Part shown: piece by piece, positions 42,894-50,210 of the stretch
Layout of the letters: every line of letters begins with the position of its first letter
How positions within the stretch are numbered: position 1 is the first letter of the stretch
From: Deltaproteobacteria bacterium
GTDB taxonomy: Bacteria; Desulfobacterota; GWC2-55-46
Assembly: GCA_016234935.1 (NCBI GenBank)
Contig: JACRNL010000001.1
Location: forward strand, 124,001 to 188,000
Direction of reading: 5' to 3'
Length of the DNA stretch: 64,000 nt
The notes under the pieces: generated by a model
The model's input: the letters and a program-made list of their open reading frames with translations, nothing else
Told to the model about the DNA's origin: nothing
Database searches by the model: none
Translations under genes and position numbers: made by a program

Positions 42894-43840
42894 ATATTTA
42901 ACAAAACCACAGCAGCCCATTCGCCGCGGGAATATCCCTTGACGAATTCAAGACCGTGCGCGGAAAACATCTCTATTATGCCCGCCTTTTCGTGCCCAAG
43001 TATGCCTGAGAGGATTAAAAAGCCGTTGGGGGCGAGCCTCTTAACGAGCGCGGGGGCAAGGCGCTTTAGCTCCCTTGAGATGATATTGGCCGTTACTATC
43101 GAAAAACGGCCCCTCACATCCTCAAGCGATTTGCTGCTGACAACAATCTTTGCCCTGTTTATCCGCGCGTTCTTGCGCGCAACGCCAAGGGCGACAGCGT
43201 CTATGTCAATGCCAACGGCCTTTTTAACGCCGAGCTTTTTCGCGGCTATGGCAAGGACGCCGCTGCCGGTGCCGACGTCCAGAAAAATACTCGCAGCGGG
43301 CTTAAATCTCTTATCCTTTAATATCCAGAGCATCGCCTTCAGGCACATCCTCGTGGTCTCATGTCCGCCGGTGCCAAATGCCATGCCGGGGTCTATCTCG
43401 ACGATTACGTCTCTGGCCTTTTTTTTAACCGTCCTCCAGCCCGGCTTCACCACAACCGCCCTGCCGTGACCTGCGACCCTGATTGTTTTCAGATTCGCCT
43501 TCCACTTTACGGACCAGTCCTTGTCCCTGTAAGAAGAAGATGAAAAAGACCAGCCTTGTTTTTTCAAATCCTTTTTCAGCTTTTCAACCCCTCTGAAGTC
43601 AGGGTCAAGATAGGCAGTGAGGCAGATGGGCGCGTTGTTCCGGATATCGGCGGCTTCATCGTCCGGGGCCGCCCACGAGCTGTGGGAGAGTATCAGGTTA
43701 TGCGGGAAATAAGCGCTGTCTTCCTGAACGCCCGGGCTTCCGGCGTTTATAATGGCTTCTATCACTGCATCCTTTGAAGCGCCGGGGCTGAGCCCCCTCA
43801 GGGGGCCGCGCACCTTTATTTCAAGCCATTCTTTTGACAC
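42890..43840 (-). CDS. prmA: Ribosomal protein L11 methyltransferase PrmA, with palindromic insert
   Basis: PrmA trimethylates lysines and the N-terminus of L11. The 316-residue protein has the methyltransferase core DPGMAFGTGGHETTRMCL, FLDVGTGSGVLAIAA, KAVGIDIDAVA and VTANIISREL. The N-terminal substrate-recognition domain includes VCLTAYLDP-like segments. Residues about 12-18 (LRGLSPG) derive from the palindromic repeat at 43784-43806, lengthening the first strand-loop. The gene follows yajQ and is coupled to rsmE. Confidence 0.92.
   Translation of the reverse strand: MSKEWLEIKVRGPLRGLSPGASKDAVIEAIINAGSPGVQEDSAYFPHNLILSHSSWAAPDDEAADIRNNAPICLTAYLDPDFRGVEKLKKDLKKQGWSFSSSSYRDKDWSVKWKANLKTIRVAGHGRAVVVKPGWRTVKKKARDVIVEIDPGMAFGTGGHETTRMCLKAMLWILKDKRFKPAASIFLDVGTGSGVLAIAAKKLGVKKAVGIDIDAVALGVARKNARINRAKIVVSSKSLEDVRGRFSIVTANIISRELKRLAPALVKRLAPNGFLILSGILGHEKAGIIEMFSAHGLEFVKGYSRGEWAAVVLLNI
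43784..43806. repeat. Palindromic repeat inside prmA
   Basis: GGGGCTGAGCCCC is joined to CCCCCTCAGGGGG. In frame on the minus strand it encodes PLRGLSP near the PrmA N-terminus. Confidence 0.88.
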
Positions 43841-43849
43841 AGGCCCTGG

Positions 43850-44338
43850 CTACGCCCTCATGTTGATATACTGAAGGTTCAGGTCGAACTCTTTGCCCTT
43901 CAATGCCTGTATGACGGCCTGAAGGTCGTCTATCTTCTTGCCGGTCACGCGGACCTGTTCGTCCTGTATCTGGGTCTGCACCTTGAGGTCAAGCTCCTTT
44001 ATAATCTTTGACAGCTCCTTGGCCTTGTCGGTCGGGATGCCCTGCTTTATCTTTATTACCTGTCTTTTAAGGCCGCCGGAGGCGTCTTCGACCTTGCCGT
44101 AATCAAGGGATTTAAGCGACACGCCGCGCTTGACGAACTTATTCTGAAGGATGTCTATGACCGTCTTCAATTTGGCGTCGCTGTCGGCTATTATCGTCAT
44201 CTCTTCCTTCTTTTCCCACTTTATCTCGCTCTTCGTGCCCTTGAAGTCAAACCGCTGCTGCATCTCTTTTATGGCCTGATTAACGGCGTTGTCAACTTCC
44301 TGCTCGTCCACCTTGGAAACGATGTCAAATGACGGCAT
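43850..44338 (-). CDS. yajQ: YajQ-family nucleotide-binding protein
   Basis: YajQ proteins bind nucleic acids or cyclic di-GMP in some species. The 162-residue protein begins [21 protein letters not shown] and has [12 protein letters not shown]. It continues with [17 protein letters not shown] and ends [24 protein letters not shown], a very conserved pattern with normal length. It lies between lolA and prmA. Its role here cannot be told from context. Confidence 0.93.
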   Translation of the reverse strand: MPSFDIVSKVDEQEVDNAVNQAIKEMQQRFDFKGTKSEIKWEKKEEMTIIADSDAKLKTVIDILQNKFVKRGVSLKSLDYGKVEDASGGLKRQVIKIKQGIPTDKAKELSKIIKELDLKVQTQIQDEQVRVTGKKIDDLQAVIQALKGKEFDLNLQYINMRA

Positions 44339-44363
44339 CTCACACCTCCGGCAACTGTTTATT

Positions 44364-45041
44364 TTATTGCTTGATGACGCTTACGCCCTTGGGCGCGCCG
44401 AACTCGAAAAAAGAATCCTTCACGGAAACGTTCAGCTTGACATTCCTGAAGCTGACCTCCGTGACCGTGCCAAGTGGGTCTTCAACCGATGTTTTTACGA
44501 TAATCCCAGTCTTCATGTCAAGCGTTATGAATATCCTCTTTACGTTCGGCTGTGGCTGCTTCGGGGTCAGTTCGAGGCGGTGGGCGTCCGTCGTAGAAGA
44601 GGCGAGCTTGACGTTAAAATCCTTCTTGAGGCTGCCGATGCCGGACAAAAAATCAGTTGAGATGCCGGACATGGACGAGTCCGCCTTGCGCTCCATGACC
44701 TGATTGAGATCGGACTGAAAAAACCAGACGGTCTTGCCGTCGGATATAAGCTCGTCTTGAAGGGGCTGAGCCCCCTCAGGGGGCTCAGCCCCCTTATTCT
44801 CTCCGGCATACTGCCAGCGCATCTTTCCTGGCTTTTTGAAAAAAACCTTTCCGGTCGAGGTAAAAGGCTTTTTTGCAGACTTCGAAAAGACCTCCTGAGT
44901 AAAGTCAGCGCCGAGCGAGTTCACGGTCTCATACTTCGCCTGCAGCCCCGCGACGATACCGTCAACGTCCGCGGCAAGCGCGGCCATTGACAGGACGGCA
45001 AAAAAACATACCATTAAAATGACACAACGCGGCCTGTTCAT
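44364..45041 (-). CDS. lolA: Outer-membrane lipoprotein carrier LolA, with palindromic insert
   Basis: LolA ferries lipoproteins across the periplasm. The signal peptide is [20 protein letters not shown], with cleavage after ALAA. The body has [36 protein letters not shown] and [18 protein letters not shown]. Residues about 83-96 ([13 protein letters not shown]) lie in a beta-turn before the DGKTVW strand and come from the 38-bp repeat 44756-44793. The start at 45041 is favoured because AAGGGA, itself the end of the upstream repeat, lies 6 nt before it; an ATG 6 nt earlier is possible. Confidence 0.9.
   Translation of the reverse strand: MNRPRCVILMVCFFAVLSMAALAADVDGIVAGLQAKYETVNSLGADFTQEVFSKSAKKPFTSTGKVFFKKPGKMRWQYAGENKGAEPPEGAQPLQDELISDGKTVWFFQSDLNQVMERKADSSMSGISTDFLSGIGSLKKDFNVKLASSTTDAHRLELTPKQPQPNVKRIFITLDMKTGIIVKTSVEDPLGTVTEVSFRNVKLNVSVKDSFFEFGAPKGVSVIKQ
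44756..44793. repeat. Palindromic repeat array inside lolA
   Basis: Four modules occur: CTTGAAGGGG, CTGAGCCCC, CTCAGGGGG and CTCAGCCCC. They are in frame and encode [12 protein letters not shown] on the minus strand. Confidence 0.9.
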
Positions 45042-45047
45042 TTTCAT

Positions 45048-45105
45048 TCCCTTGAAGGGGCCGAGCCCCTGAAGGGGCTGAGCCCCCTCAGGGGGTTCAA
45101 CCCCT
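45048..45105. repeat. Palindromic repeat array forming the ftsK-lolA junction
   Basis: Six modules fill the whole ftsK-lolA spacer. They supply the ftsK stop codon (TGA at 45097-45099, with the codons for its last residues, RG) and the Shine-Dalgarno-like AAGGGA for lolA. Here the repeat has replaced native junction sequence. Confidence 0.92.
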
Positions 45106-47304
45106 CTTCAATACCTCTCTGGGCCTGCTGCCCTGGGCAGGGCCGACTATGCCATCCTTTTCCATCTTTTCGATGATGCGCGCGGCGGTATTGTAGCCTA
45201 TCCTGAACCTTCTCTGGATGTATGACGTTGATATCATCTCAAGCTGGGAGGCCATCTCCACGGCCTCATCGTACCGCTTTACGAACTCCGCCCCGAGGTC
45301 CTCTTCGTCCCCCGCGCCCTCGCCGGCAGGTTCGGTTATGACGTGATCATACACCGGAGAGCCCTGCTTTTTCCAGAACTCCGTCACGCGCAGTATCTCC
45401 GGCTCTGAAACGTACGCCCCGTGCAGCCTCTGGAGCTTTGATGTGCCGGGCGGCAGGAAAAGCATGTCGCCCTCGCCAAGGAGCGTTTCCGCCCCGCCGG
45501 AGTCAAGTATCGTCCGCGAGTCGGTCTTTGACGGAAGCTGGAAGGCTATGCGCGCGGGGAGGTTCGTCTTTATAAGCCCGGTGACCACGTCCACCGACGG
45601 CCTCTGCGTGGCGACGAGGAGATGAATGCCCGATGCCCTGGCCATCTGTGAAAGCCTGACAAGGCACTCCTCGACATCTTTACCCGACGTCATCATAAGG
45701 TCGGCAAGCTCGTCTATGATGACGACGATGTAAGGGAGCCTTGAGTGTTTTTCATCGCCTTCGCCTTTTTCTCCCGCCTCCTCGATCATGCGGTTATAGG
45801 CTTCTATGTTCTTCGCGCCCTTCATGGACATGAGCTTGTAGCGCTTGCCCATCTCGGCCACCATGCCCTTTAAAGCCGTGGCCGCGCGCCTAGTATCCGT
45901 TATCACGGGCGTTATCAGATGCGGAATGCCCTCGTAGGCCGAAAGCTCAAGCATCTTCGGGTCTACCATAAGAAAGCGGACCTCCTCAGGCGTGGCCTTG
46001 AAAAGTATGCTGAGAATCATGGCGTTCACGGACACGCTCTTACCGGTGCCGGTCGCCCCGGCAATGAGAAGGTGCGGCATTTTGGCAAGGTCGGCCACGT
46101 ATGAGCTGCCTGATGCGTCCTTGCCGAGCGCGAGGGTAAGGCGCGATTTGCTCCTGGCAAAGCCGGGCGACTCAAGCATTTCGCGAAAAGATATCGGCTC
46201 CTTGCTGTGGTTGGGTATTTCTATGCCGACTACCGCCTTGCCGGGTATCGGCGCGACAATGCGTATTGACATGGCCTTAAGCGCCAGCGCGAGGTCGTCG
46301 GAAAGCGCCGTTATCCTGTTGACCTTTACCCCCGGCGCGGGTTCAAACTCGTACATGGTGACAACGGGGCCGGGCCTTACCTCAAGCACCCTGCCTTCAA
46401 TGCCGAAGTCCAGCAATTTTTTCTCAAGTATCTTCGAATTTTCAAGAAGGGCGCCGGAGTCAACCGACTCCTTCGTCTCCTTGGCCGGAACCAGCAGGCT
46501 GAGCGGCGGCAGCTGAAAGGTGGCGAATGTGCTGTGGGGGCTTGATATTTCCAAAGGCTCATCCTCGTCATCTGCGGCCTTCTTGTTTTTCTTCTGGCCT
46601 TGATATGTGATTATTGCAGGGGGCTCAGCCCCCTCAAGGGGTTGAACCCCCTCAGGGGGCTTTGTCTCCGCTTTCTTTTCGACCTTCACCTCTTCAGGAG
46701 ACTCCGTGGCCTCAGTCTCCGGCGGCGTGCCAATCTCCCCGCCATCAACCTCAGACCCTCTCATCCGCGCTATTATCATCTTGAAAACAGATGCCGCCGG
46801 TGGAAATAGCTTTATCCCCGCCTGCACGAGGGAGATGCCGGTGGCGATGAATACCGTTATGATGATGGCGGCGGCAAGAAAGATGAACGCGCCTGTCCTG
46901 GCGAGATATGCGGAAAGAAGATTGAAAAAGGTTCTTCCGATAAAGCCTCCGGCTTCATCGGAGCCTGCCCCTTGAAGGGGTTCAACCCCGCCGAAAAGGG
47001 CCGCAAGGCAGACCATGAGCGCGGCAAAACTTACCGGCACCGCCAGACTCATCCTGAAAACACGGCGAAGAAGGAGCCGTGCCGAGGCGATTAATATAAG
47101 AAAAGGAAAAAGGTATCCGGTATAGCCGATGACCGCGAGTATCGCAAAGGAAAGATTTTCTCCCACAACGCCGCCAAGGTTGGCGCCGGCCTGGGCAGGG
47201 TAGAGCGCAACTCCGGCATAGACGGCGATGGCCAGGAGGATTATGCCGGCAATCTCCTCTGCTAAGCCCTTGCCGTTGTCTTTCGCTGCTTTTTTGTTGG
47301 TCAT
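45097..47304 (-). CDS. ftsK: DNA translocase FtsK/SpoIIIE, with palindromic inserts
   Basis: FtsK pumps chromosome ends through the division septum and activates XerCD. The 735-residue protein has four N-terminal helices (residues about 18-180), a linker, then the motor with GATGTGKSVSVNAM (Walker A) and IVVIIDELADLMM (Walker B). The gamma winged-helix domain has SYIQRRFRIGYNTAARIIEKME. Residues about 106-112 (GVEPLQG, in the periplasmic loop) and 215-229 (PPEGVQPLEGAEPP, in the linker) are encoded by palindromic repeats at 46968-46989 and 46619-46661. The last codons and the stop also lie in a repeat. Confidence 0.95.
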   Translation of the reverse strand: MTNKKAAKDNGKGLAEEIAGIILLAIAVYAGVALYPAQAGANLGGVVGENLSFAILAVIGYTGYLFPFLILIASARLLLRRVFRMSLAVPVSFAALMVCLAALFGGVEPLQGAGSDEAGGFIGRTFFNLLSAYLARTGAFIFLAAAIIITVFIATGISLVQAGIKLFPPAASVFKMIIARMRGSEVDGGEIGTPPETEATESPEEVKVEKKAETKPPEGVQPLEGAEPPAIITYQGQKKNKKAADDEDEPLEISSPHSTFATFQLPPLSLLVPAKETKESVDSGALLENSKILEKKLLDFGIEGRVLEVRPGPVVTMYEFEPAPGVKVNRITALSDDLALALKAMSIRIVAPIPGKAVVGIEIPNHSKEPISFREMLESPGFARSKSRLTLALGKDASGSSYVADLAKMPHLLIAGATGTGKSVSVNAMILSILFKATPEEVRFLMVDPKMLELSAYEGIPHLITPVITDTRRAATALKGMVAEMGKRYKLMSMKGAKNIEAYNRMIEEAGEKGEGDEKHSRLPYIVVIIDELADLMMTSGKDVEECLVRLSQMARASGIHLLVATQRPSVDVVTGLIKTNLPARIAFQLPSKTDSRTILDSGGAETLLGEGDMLFLPPGTSKLQRLHGAYVSEPEILRVTEFWKKQGSPVYDHVITEPAGEGAGDEEDLGAEFVKRYDEAVEMASQLEMISTSYIQRRFRIGYNTAARIIEKMEKDGIVGPAQGSRPREVLKRG
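46619..46661. repeat. Palindromic repeat array in the ftsK linker
   Basis: Modules GGGGGCTCA, GCCCCCTCA, AGGGGTTGA and ACCCCCTCA, then GGGGGCT, encode PPEGVQPLEGAEPP in frame on the minus strand. Confidence 0.9.
46936..46989. repeat. Palindromes in the ftsK periplasmic-loop region
   Basis: 46968-46989 is a perfect main-family copy (GVEPLQG). Directly beside it, 46936-46963 is a different imperfect palindrome (TCCGATAAAGCC / GGCTTCATCGGA) encoding SDEAGGFIG, perhaps a second element inserted at the same permissive loop. Confidence 0.75.
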
Positions 47305-47330
47305 TTTTTAATACCGGGAAAGATTAAACT

Positions 47331-47363
47331 CCCCCTGAGGGGGCTCAGCCCCTTGAAGGGGCT
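47331..47363. repeat. Palindromic repeat upstream of ftsK
   Basis: CCCCCTGAGGGGG, GGGGCTCAGCCCC and CCCCTTGAAGGGG overlap in the ankyrin-ftsK spacer, 8 bp after the ankyrin stop. Confidence 0.9.
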
Positions 47364-47371
47364 GCCGCTTC

Positions 47372-48589
47372 CTACGGCTGTAAAAACTCTTCTTCAGGAG
47401 GCGCCTTAATTCCGTCAATTCCCTGCTTTCCGGCAGGGGTGGAGGAACTGTCCTTTTCGACTTTTTTCAACCATTCTTCAATCACGTCAATCACGGCCCT
47501 TGCGCCGGCCCTTACTGTAAGGGTCTGCGAAAAGTCCGTCGCACGGCGGTTTGCGACGTCAAGCGGCGCTTCGCCGGCCATATTTTTAGCTTTAACATCG
47601 GCGCCTTTTTCAAGAAGAACGGCTGCGGACTCAGGCCTGCCCCATTCGGCCGCTTCATGAAGGGGGGTGTTCCCATTGTTGGCTTTTGCTTCCATATCCG
47701 CGCCGCTTTCAATCAAAACGCGCACTGCCGCTACCTTGCCATCCAGGGCCGCCTCGTGCAAAGGGGTGCTGCCGCGGTTTGACCTCGCGTTCACATCCGC
47801 ACCCTTTTCTATTAAATAGGCGGCCAATTCGCCGTTATCCGGATAGTTCGACGATGCGGCATAGTGAAGCGGGGCGTATCCGAAGTTATCCTTTGCGTTT
47901 ACATACGCGCCCTTTAATATAAGAAAAATGGCAACCTGAATGTTGGACCTATCCTCTATCGCGGTCATGTATAAAGGCGTGCGCCCGTATACGTCTTTTG
48001 CGTTTATGTCAGCGCCCTTGCCGATAAACGCCTTTACGAGTTCCATGGTGCCATTATACGCCGCAAAATGAAGAGGCGTCTCTCCCAACCTCGTCTTCGC
48101 GTTAACGTCGAGGCCCTTTTTAATGAGGGCTAACCCTGCCGCCACATTGCCGCTTTGCGCGGCACGATGAAGGGGTGTGAAGCCGTCATCCAGATATCTT
48201 GGGTTTACGAACAACTTCTCCTTGACTGGGCCGGACTTTGGCGGCCCGCCCTGCTCCGCCAGCGCCGCGGCGGGCGCGTAAAAGACGCACCAAGCCGTTA
48301 GTATCAACAAAATGCCGCGGCCAATGCCGGACCCCCTGAGGGGGTTCAACCCCTTCAAGGGGCGGTTAGAAAAAACCTTTCTGTATTTGATTAAAACGCA
48401 TCTGCCCCTTGAAGGGGCTTGACCCGTGAATGGCCGAGTTGAGACTTCTGATAATATTTCCATACGCATTATCCGGCGCCCAGCACCCCTTTGCATCGCT
48501 AAAAGTTCATGCGTAATACATACGTTGGCAACGGAAAGTGGTGCTGGGCGCAAAAGAAGGTTCAAAATAGCATAAAAAGCCTGATTCAA
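47372..48589 (-). CDS. Secreted ankyrin-repeat protein
   Basis: The protein has about seven ankyrin repeats (from DDGFTPLHRAAQSGN through GNTPLHEAAEWGRPESAAVLLEKGADV), preceded by an export signal (RGILLILTAWCVFYAPAAALA). It likely works in the periplasm as a binding scaffold. The true start is uncertain. The open frame begins at 48589, overlapping the upstream deaminase-like gene, but the first 80 codons cross an inverted repeat (48476-48551) and two palindromic repeats (48332-48362, 48404-48425). The native start is probably near the signal peptide (about 48330), possibly a TTG supplied by the repeat. Confidence 0.75.
   Translation of the reverse strand: MNQAFYAILNLLLRPAPLSVANVCITHELLAMQRGAGRRIMRMEILSEVSTRPFTGQAPSRGRCVLIKYRKVFSNRPLKGLNPLRGSGIGRGILLILTAWCVFYAPAAALAEQGGPPKSGPVKEKLFVNPRYLDDGFTPLHRAAQSGNVAAGLALIKKGLDVNAKTRLGETPLHFAAYNGTMELVKAFIGKGADINAKDVYGRTPLYMTAIEDRSNIQVAIFLILKGAYVNAKDNFGYAPLHYAASSNYPDNGELAAYLIEKGADVNARSNRGSTPLHEAALDGKVAAVRVLIESGADMEAKANNGNTPLHEAAEWGRPESAAVLLEKGADVKAKNMAGEAPLDVANRRATDFSQTLTVRAGARAVIDVIEEWLKKVEKDSSSTPAGKQGIDGIKAPPEEEFLQP
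48332..48362. repeat. Palindromic repeat before the ankyrin signal peptide
   Basis: CCCCCTGAGGGGG, GGGGTTCAACCCC and CCCCTTCAAGGGG overlap. On the minus strand the frame of the ankyrin gene reads PLKGLNPLRG. Confidence 0.9.
48404..48425. repeat. Palindromic repeat in the ankyrin gene leader
   Basis: GCCCCTTGAAGGGGC is followed by a degenerate CTTGACCCG. Confidence 0.75.
48476..48551. repeat. CCCCAGCACC inverted-repeat element, copy 2
   Basis: Arms GCGCCCAGCACCCCTTT and AAAGTGGTGCTGGGCGC enclose an AT-richer middle related to copy 1 at 10013-10083. It overlaps the putative 5' end of the ankyrin frame, 34 bp after the deaminase-like stop. Confidence 0.8.
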
Positions 48590-49728
48590 TAGTTCTTGAA
48601 CTGCTTGCTGAGGGTTATCCCCTGGAATTGATATGACGAGCCAATCTTCGGGCCGTAGACCTTATCCGGCACCGCGAGCATATCCTCAAAGAAGAGTTTG
48701 CAGAAGGTCTGTCCGTCGGCTATCATGAACGGCACATCATGCGCCCGGACTTCGAGGACGGCCTTCGTGCCCTTGACCTCGCCATCCGCTCCGTAGCCGA
48801 AGCCGGGGTCGAAGAAGCCCGCGTAGTGCGTGCGGAGCTCGCCGGAGCCTGCCTCATACGCTACCATCTCGGCGGCATATTCCGGAGGTATCCGTATCTT
48901 CTCCTTCGAGCTGAGTATGTAAAAATCCTCAGGCTCGAGTATCAAAACGCCTCTGGGGCTCCTGTATAAAGGCTCCCAGAAGTCATCGATATTATAATGA
49001 TTTTTCTTTGTTAAATCAACCACATGACTGTTCTTCCTTGATTTATAGCCTATAACGCCGCCGCTTCCTTCCCCGCTCAGATCAACGCTCATAAAGAGGC
49101 CTTTTGATATCTTGACGTCTTTGGGGCGGACGTCTCTGCCGCCGTTGTAGAGGATGCGCTCCCTTTTGTGGAGGGCTTTCAGTGACGCGTCGCCGAGGAT
49201 GCAGTCCCCCTTCATGAGGCGCAGCTGCACGAGCGAGAGGCCTTTTTTGACCCTTACCGTAAAAGAGCGCGGCATGACCTCCAGAAAAAGCCGGCCTTTG
49301 TAGCCCGGCGCGACGTCGTCAAAACGGGCGCAGTTGTCCGTGAGGACGCGCGCGAAGATGTCCAGCCGCCCGGTCGTGGACTTGGGGTTTGCCCTGCCTG
49401 ATATATCTTTGGGCAGGTTAAGCTCCTCCATGAGCGGGATGAGATAAACGTGGCCCTTTTCGAGTATGCCTCCGTCTGAGAGGTCCATCTCATACATCAC
49501 GAGGCTTGTGCCGTACGTGTCGGGCGCGCTAATCTTGTCCATCACGGTGCGGTTTTCCGGCAGGAAGCTCGACAAAAGCCTGTATGCCTTTGCCCCAAGC
49601 TTGAGATCAATGCTCGCCGGCTGCACCTGCTCCCCGGCAATGGCGGACTGCTTTGAAAATATGATTTTTTTGGCTATCGCCTTTTTCAGAAGCTCACAGC
49701 TTAAAACGCCGGCAGACCTCTTTTTCAT
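48586..49728 (-). CDS. Two-domain dCTP deaminase-like protein
   Basis: The 380-residue protein matches the long 2'-deoxycytidine-triphosphate deaminase type, built of two dUTPase-fold halves. The N-terminal half has VQPASIDLKLGAKAYRL, SGRANPKSTTGRLDIF and VAPGYKGRLFLEVMPRSF. The C-terminal half has IPPEYAAEMVAYEAGSGELR, FDPGFGYG, AVLEVRAHDVPFMIADGQ and SSYQFQGITLSKQF. The expected activity is dCTP or dUTP processing for thymidylate supply. It is less well described than Dcd, so the exact reaction is inferred. It lies 30 bp after a small secreted-protein gene. Confidence 0.8.
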   Translation of the reverse strand: MKKRSAGVLSCELLKKAIAKKIIFSKQSAIAGEQVQPASIDLKLGAKAYRLLSSFLPENRTVMDKISAPDTYGTSLVMYEMDLSDGGILEKGHVYLIPLMEELNLPKDISGRANPKSTTGRLDIFARVLTDNCARFDDVAPGYKGRLFLEVMPRSFTVRVKKGLSLVQLRLMKGDCILGDASLKALHKRERILYNGGRDVRPKDVKISKGLFMSVDLSGEGSGGVIGYKSRKNSHVVDLTKKNHYNIDDFWEPLYRSPRGVLILEPEDFYILSSKEKIRIPPEYAAEMVAYEAGSGELRTHYAGFFDPGFGYGADGEVKGTKAVLEVRAHDVPFMIADGQTFCKLFFEDMLAVPDKVYGPKIGSSYQFQGITLSKQFKNY

Positions 49729-49758
49729 CAGGTGTCTCTCTTGTAAGATTTTCCGTTT

Positions 49759-50175
49759 TTATTTCTTTTCCGGTATTTGCCCTTCCGGTCCGCCAAGCAG
49801 CTTGAGCCCTTCCTCGGCGTCTTTCACAAGCGGGCTTGCGGGGTGCTTTTTTATAAACCCTTCCATCGCCGCCTTTGCTTCCGCGTTTTTACCATCCGAG
49901 GCAAGGGACACTGCGGCCTTTAACTCGCCTAACTCCTCATCAGACACGCTCTCTTTTTTCCAATACAGCCCCTCGTCGAGCTTTTCCTCGGCGCCCTTTA
50001 CCCCTGCCACCGCGGAAGGCTTGCGCTTTCTGGCCCTGGATGACAGGTCTATCTTGCCGGCCGTTGTCTTTATCCATTGGCCAAGACTCTGCCCGGCGGC
50101 CTGCCCTGCCCCTTGAAGGGGTTCAACCCCTTGAAGCATGAAAAAAACAGCGATTACCACAAGCATCTTCTTCAT
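49759..50175 (-). CDS. Small secreted protein with repeat-derived signal-peptide end
   Basis: The 138-residue protein starts MKKMLVVIAVFFMLQG, then residues 14-22 (QGVEPLQGA) come from the palindromic repeat at 50109-50136. The repeat therefore replaces or extends the signal-peptide cleavage region. The mature part has a basic KIDLSSRARKRKPSAV stretch. It then has a helical, TPR-like end, AAVSLASDGKNAEAKAAMEGFIKKHPASPLVKDAEEGL. I do not recognise a family. It lies between the transglutaminase gene (35 bp upstream) and the deaminase-like gene. Confidence 0.7.
   Translation of the reverse strand: MKKMLVVIAVFFMLQGVEPLQGAGQAAGQSLGQWIKTTAGKIDLSSRARKRKPSAVAGVKGAEEKLDEGLYWKKESVSDEELGELKAAVSLASDGKNAEAKAAMEGFIKKHPASPLVKDAEEGLKLLGGPEGQIPEKK
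50109..50136. repeat. Palindromic repeat in a signal-peptide coding region
   Basis: CCCCTTGAAGGGG, GGGGTTCAACCCC and CCCCTTGAAG overlap. In frame on the minus strand they encode LQGVEPLQG. Confidence 0.9.
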
Positions 50176-50181
50176 ATTTTC

Positions 50182-50206
50182 ACCCCTTGAAGTGGTTCAA
50201 CCACTT
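50182..50206. repeat. Compensated palindromic repeat copy
   Basis: AAGTGGTTCAACCACTT keeps perfect pairing although the GGGG/CCCC arms became GTGG/CCAC. It lies in the 35-bp spacer upstream of the small secreted-protein gene. Confidence 0.85.
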
Positions 50207-50210
50207 GTTT

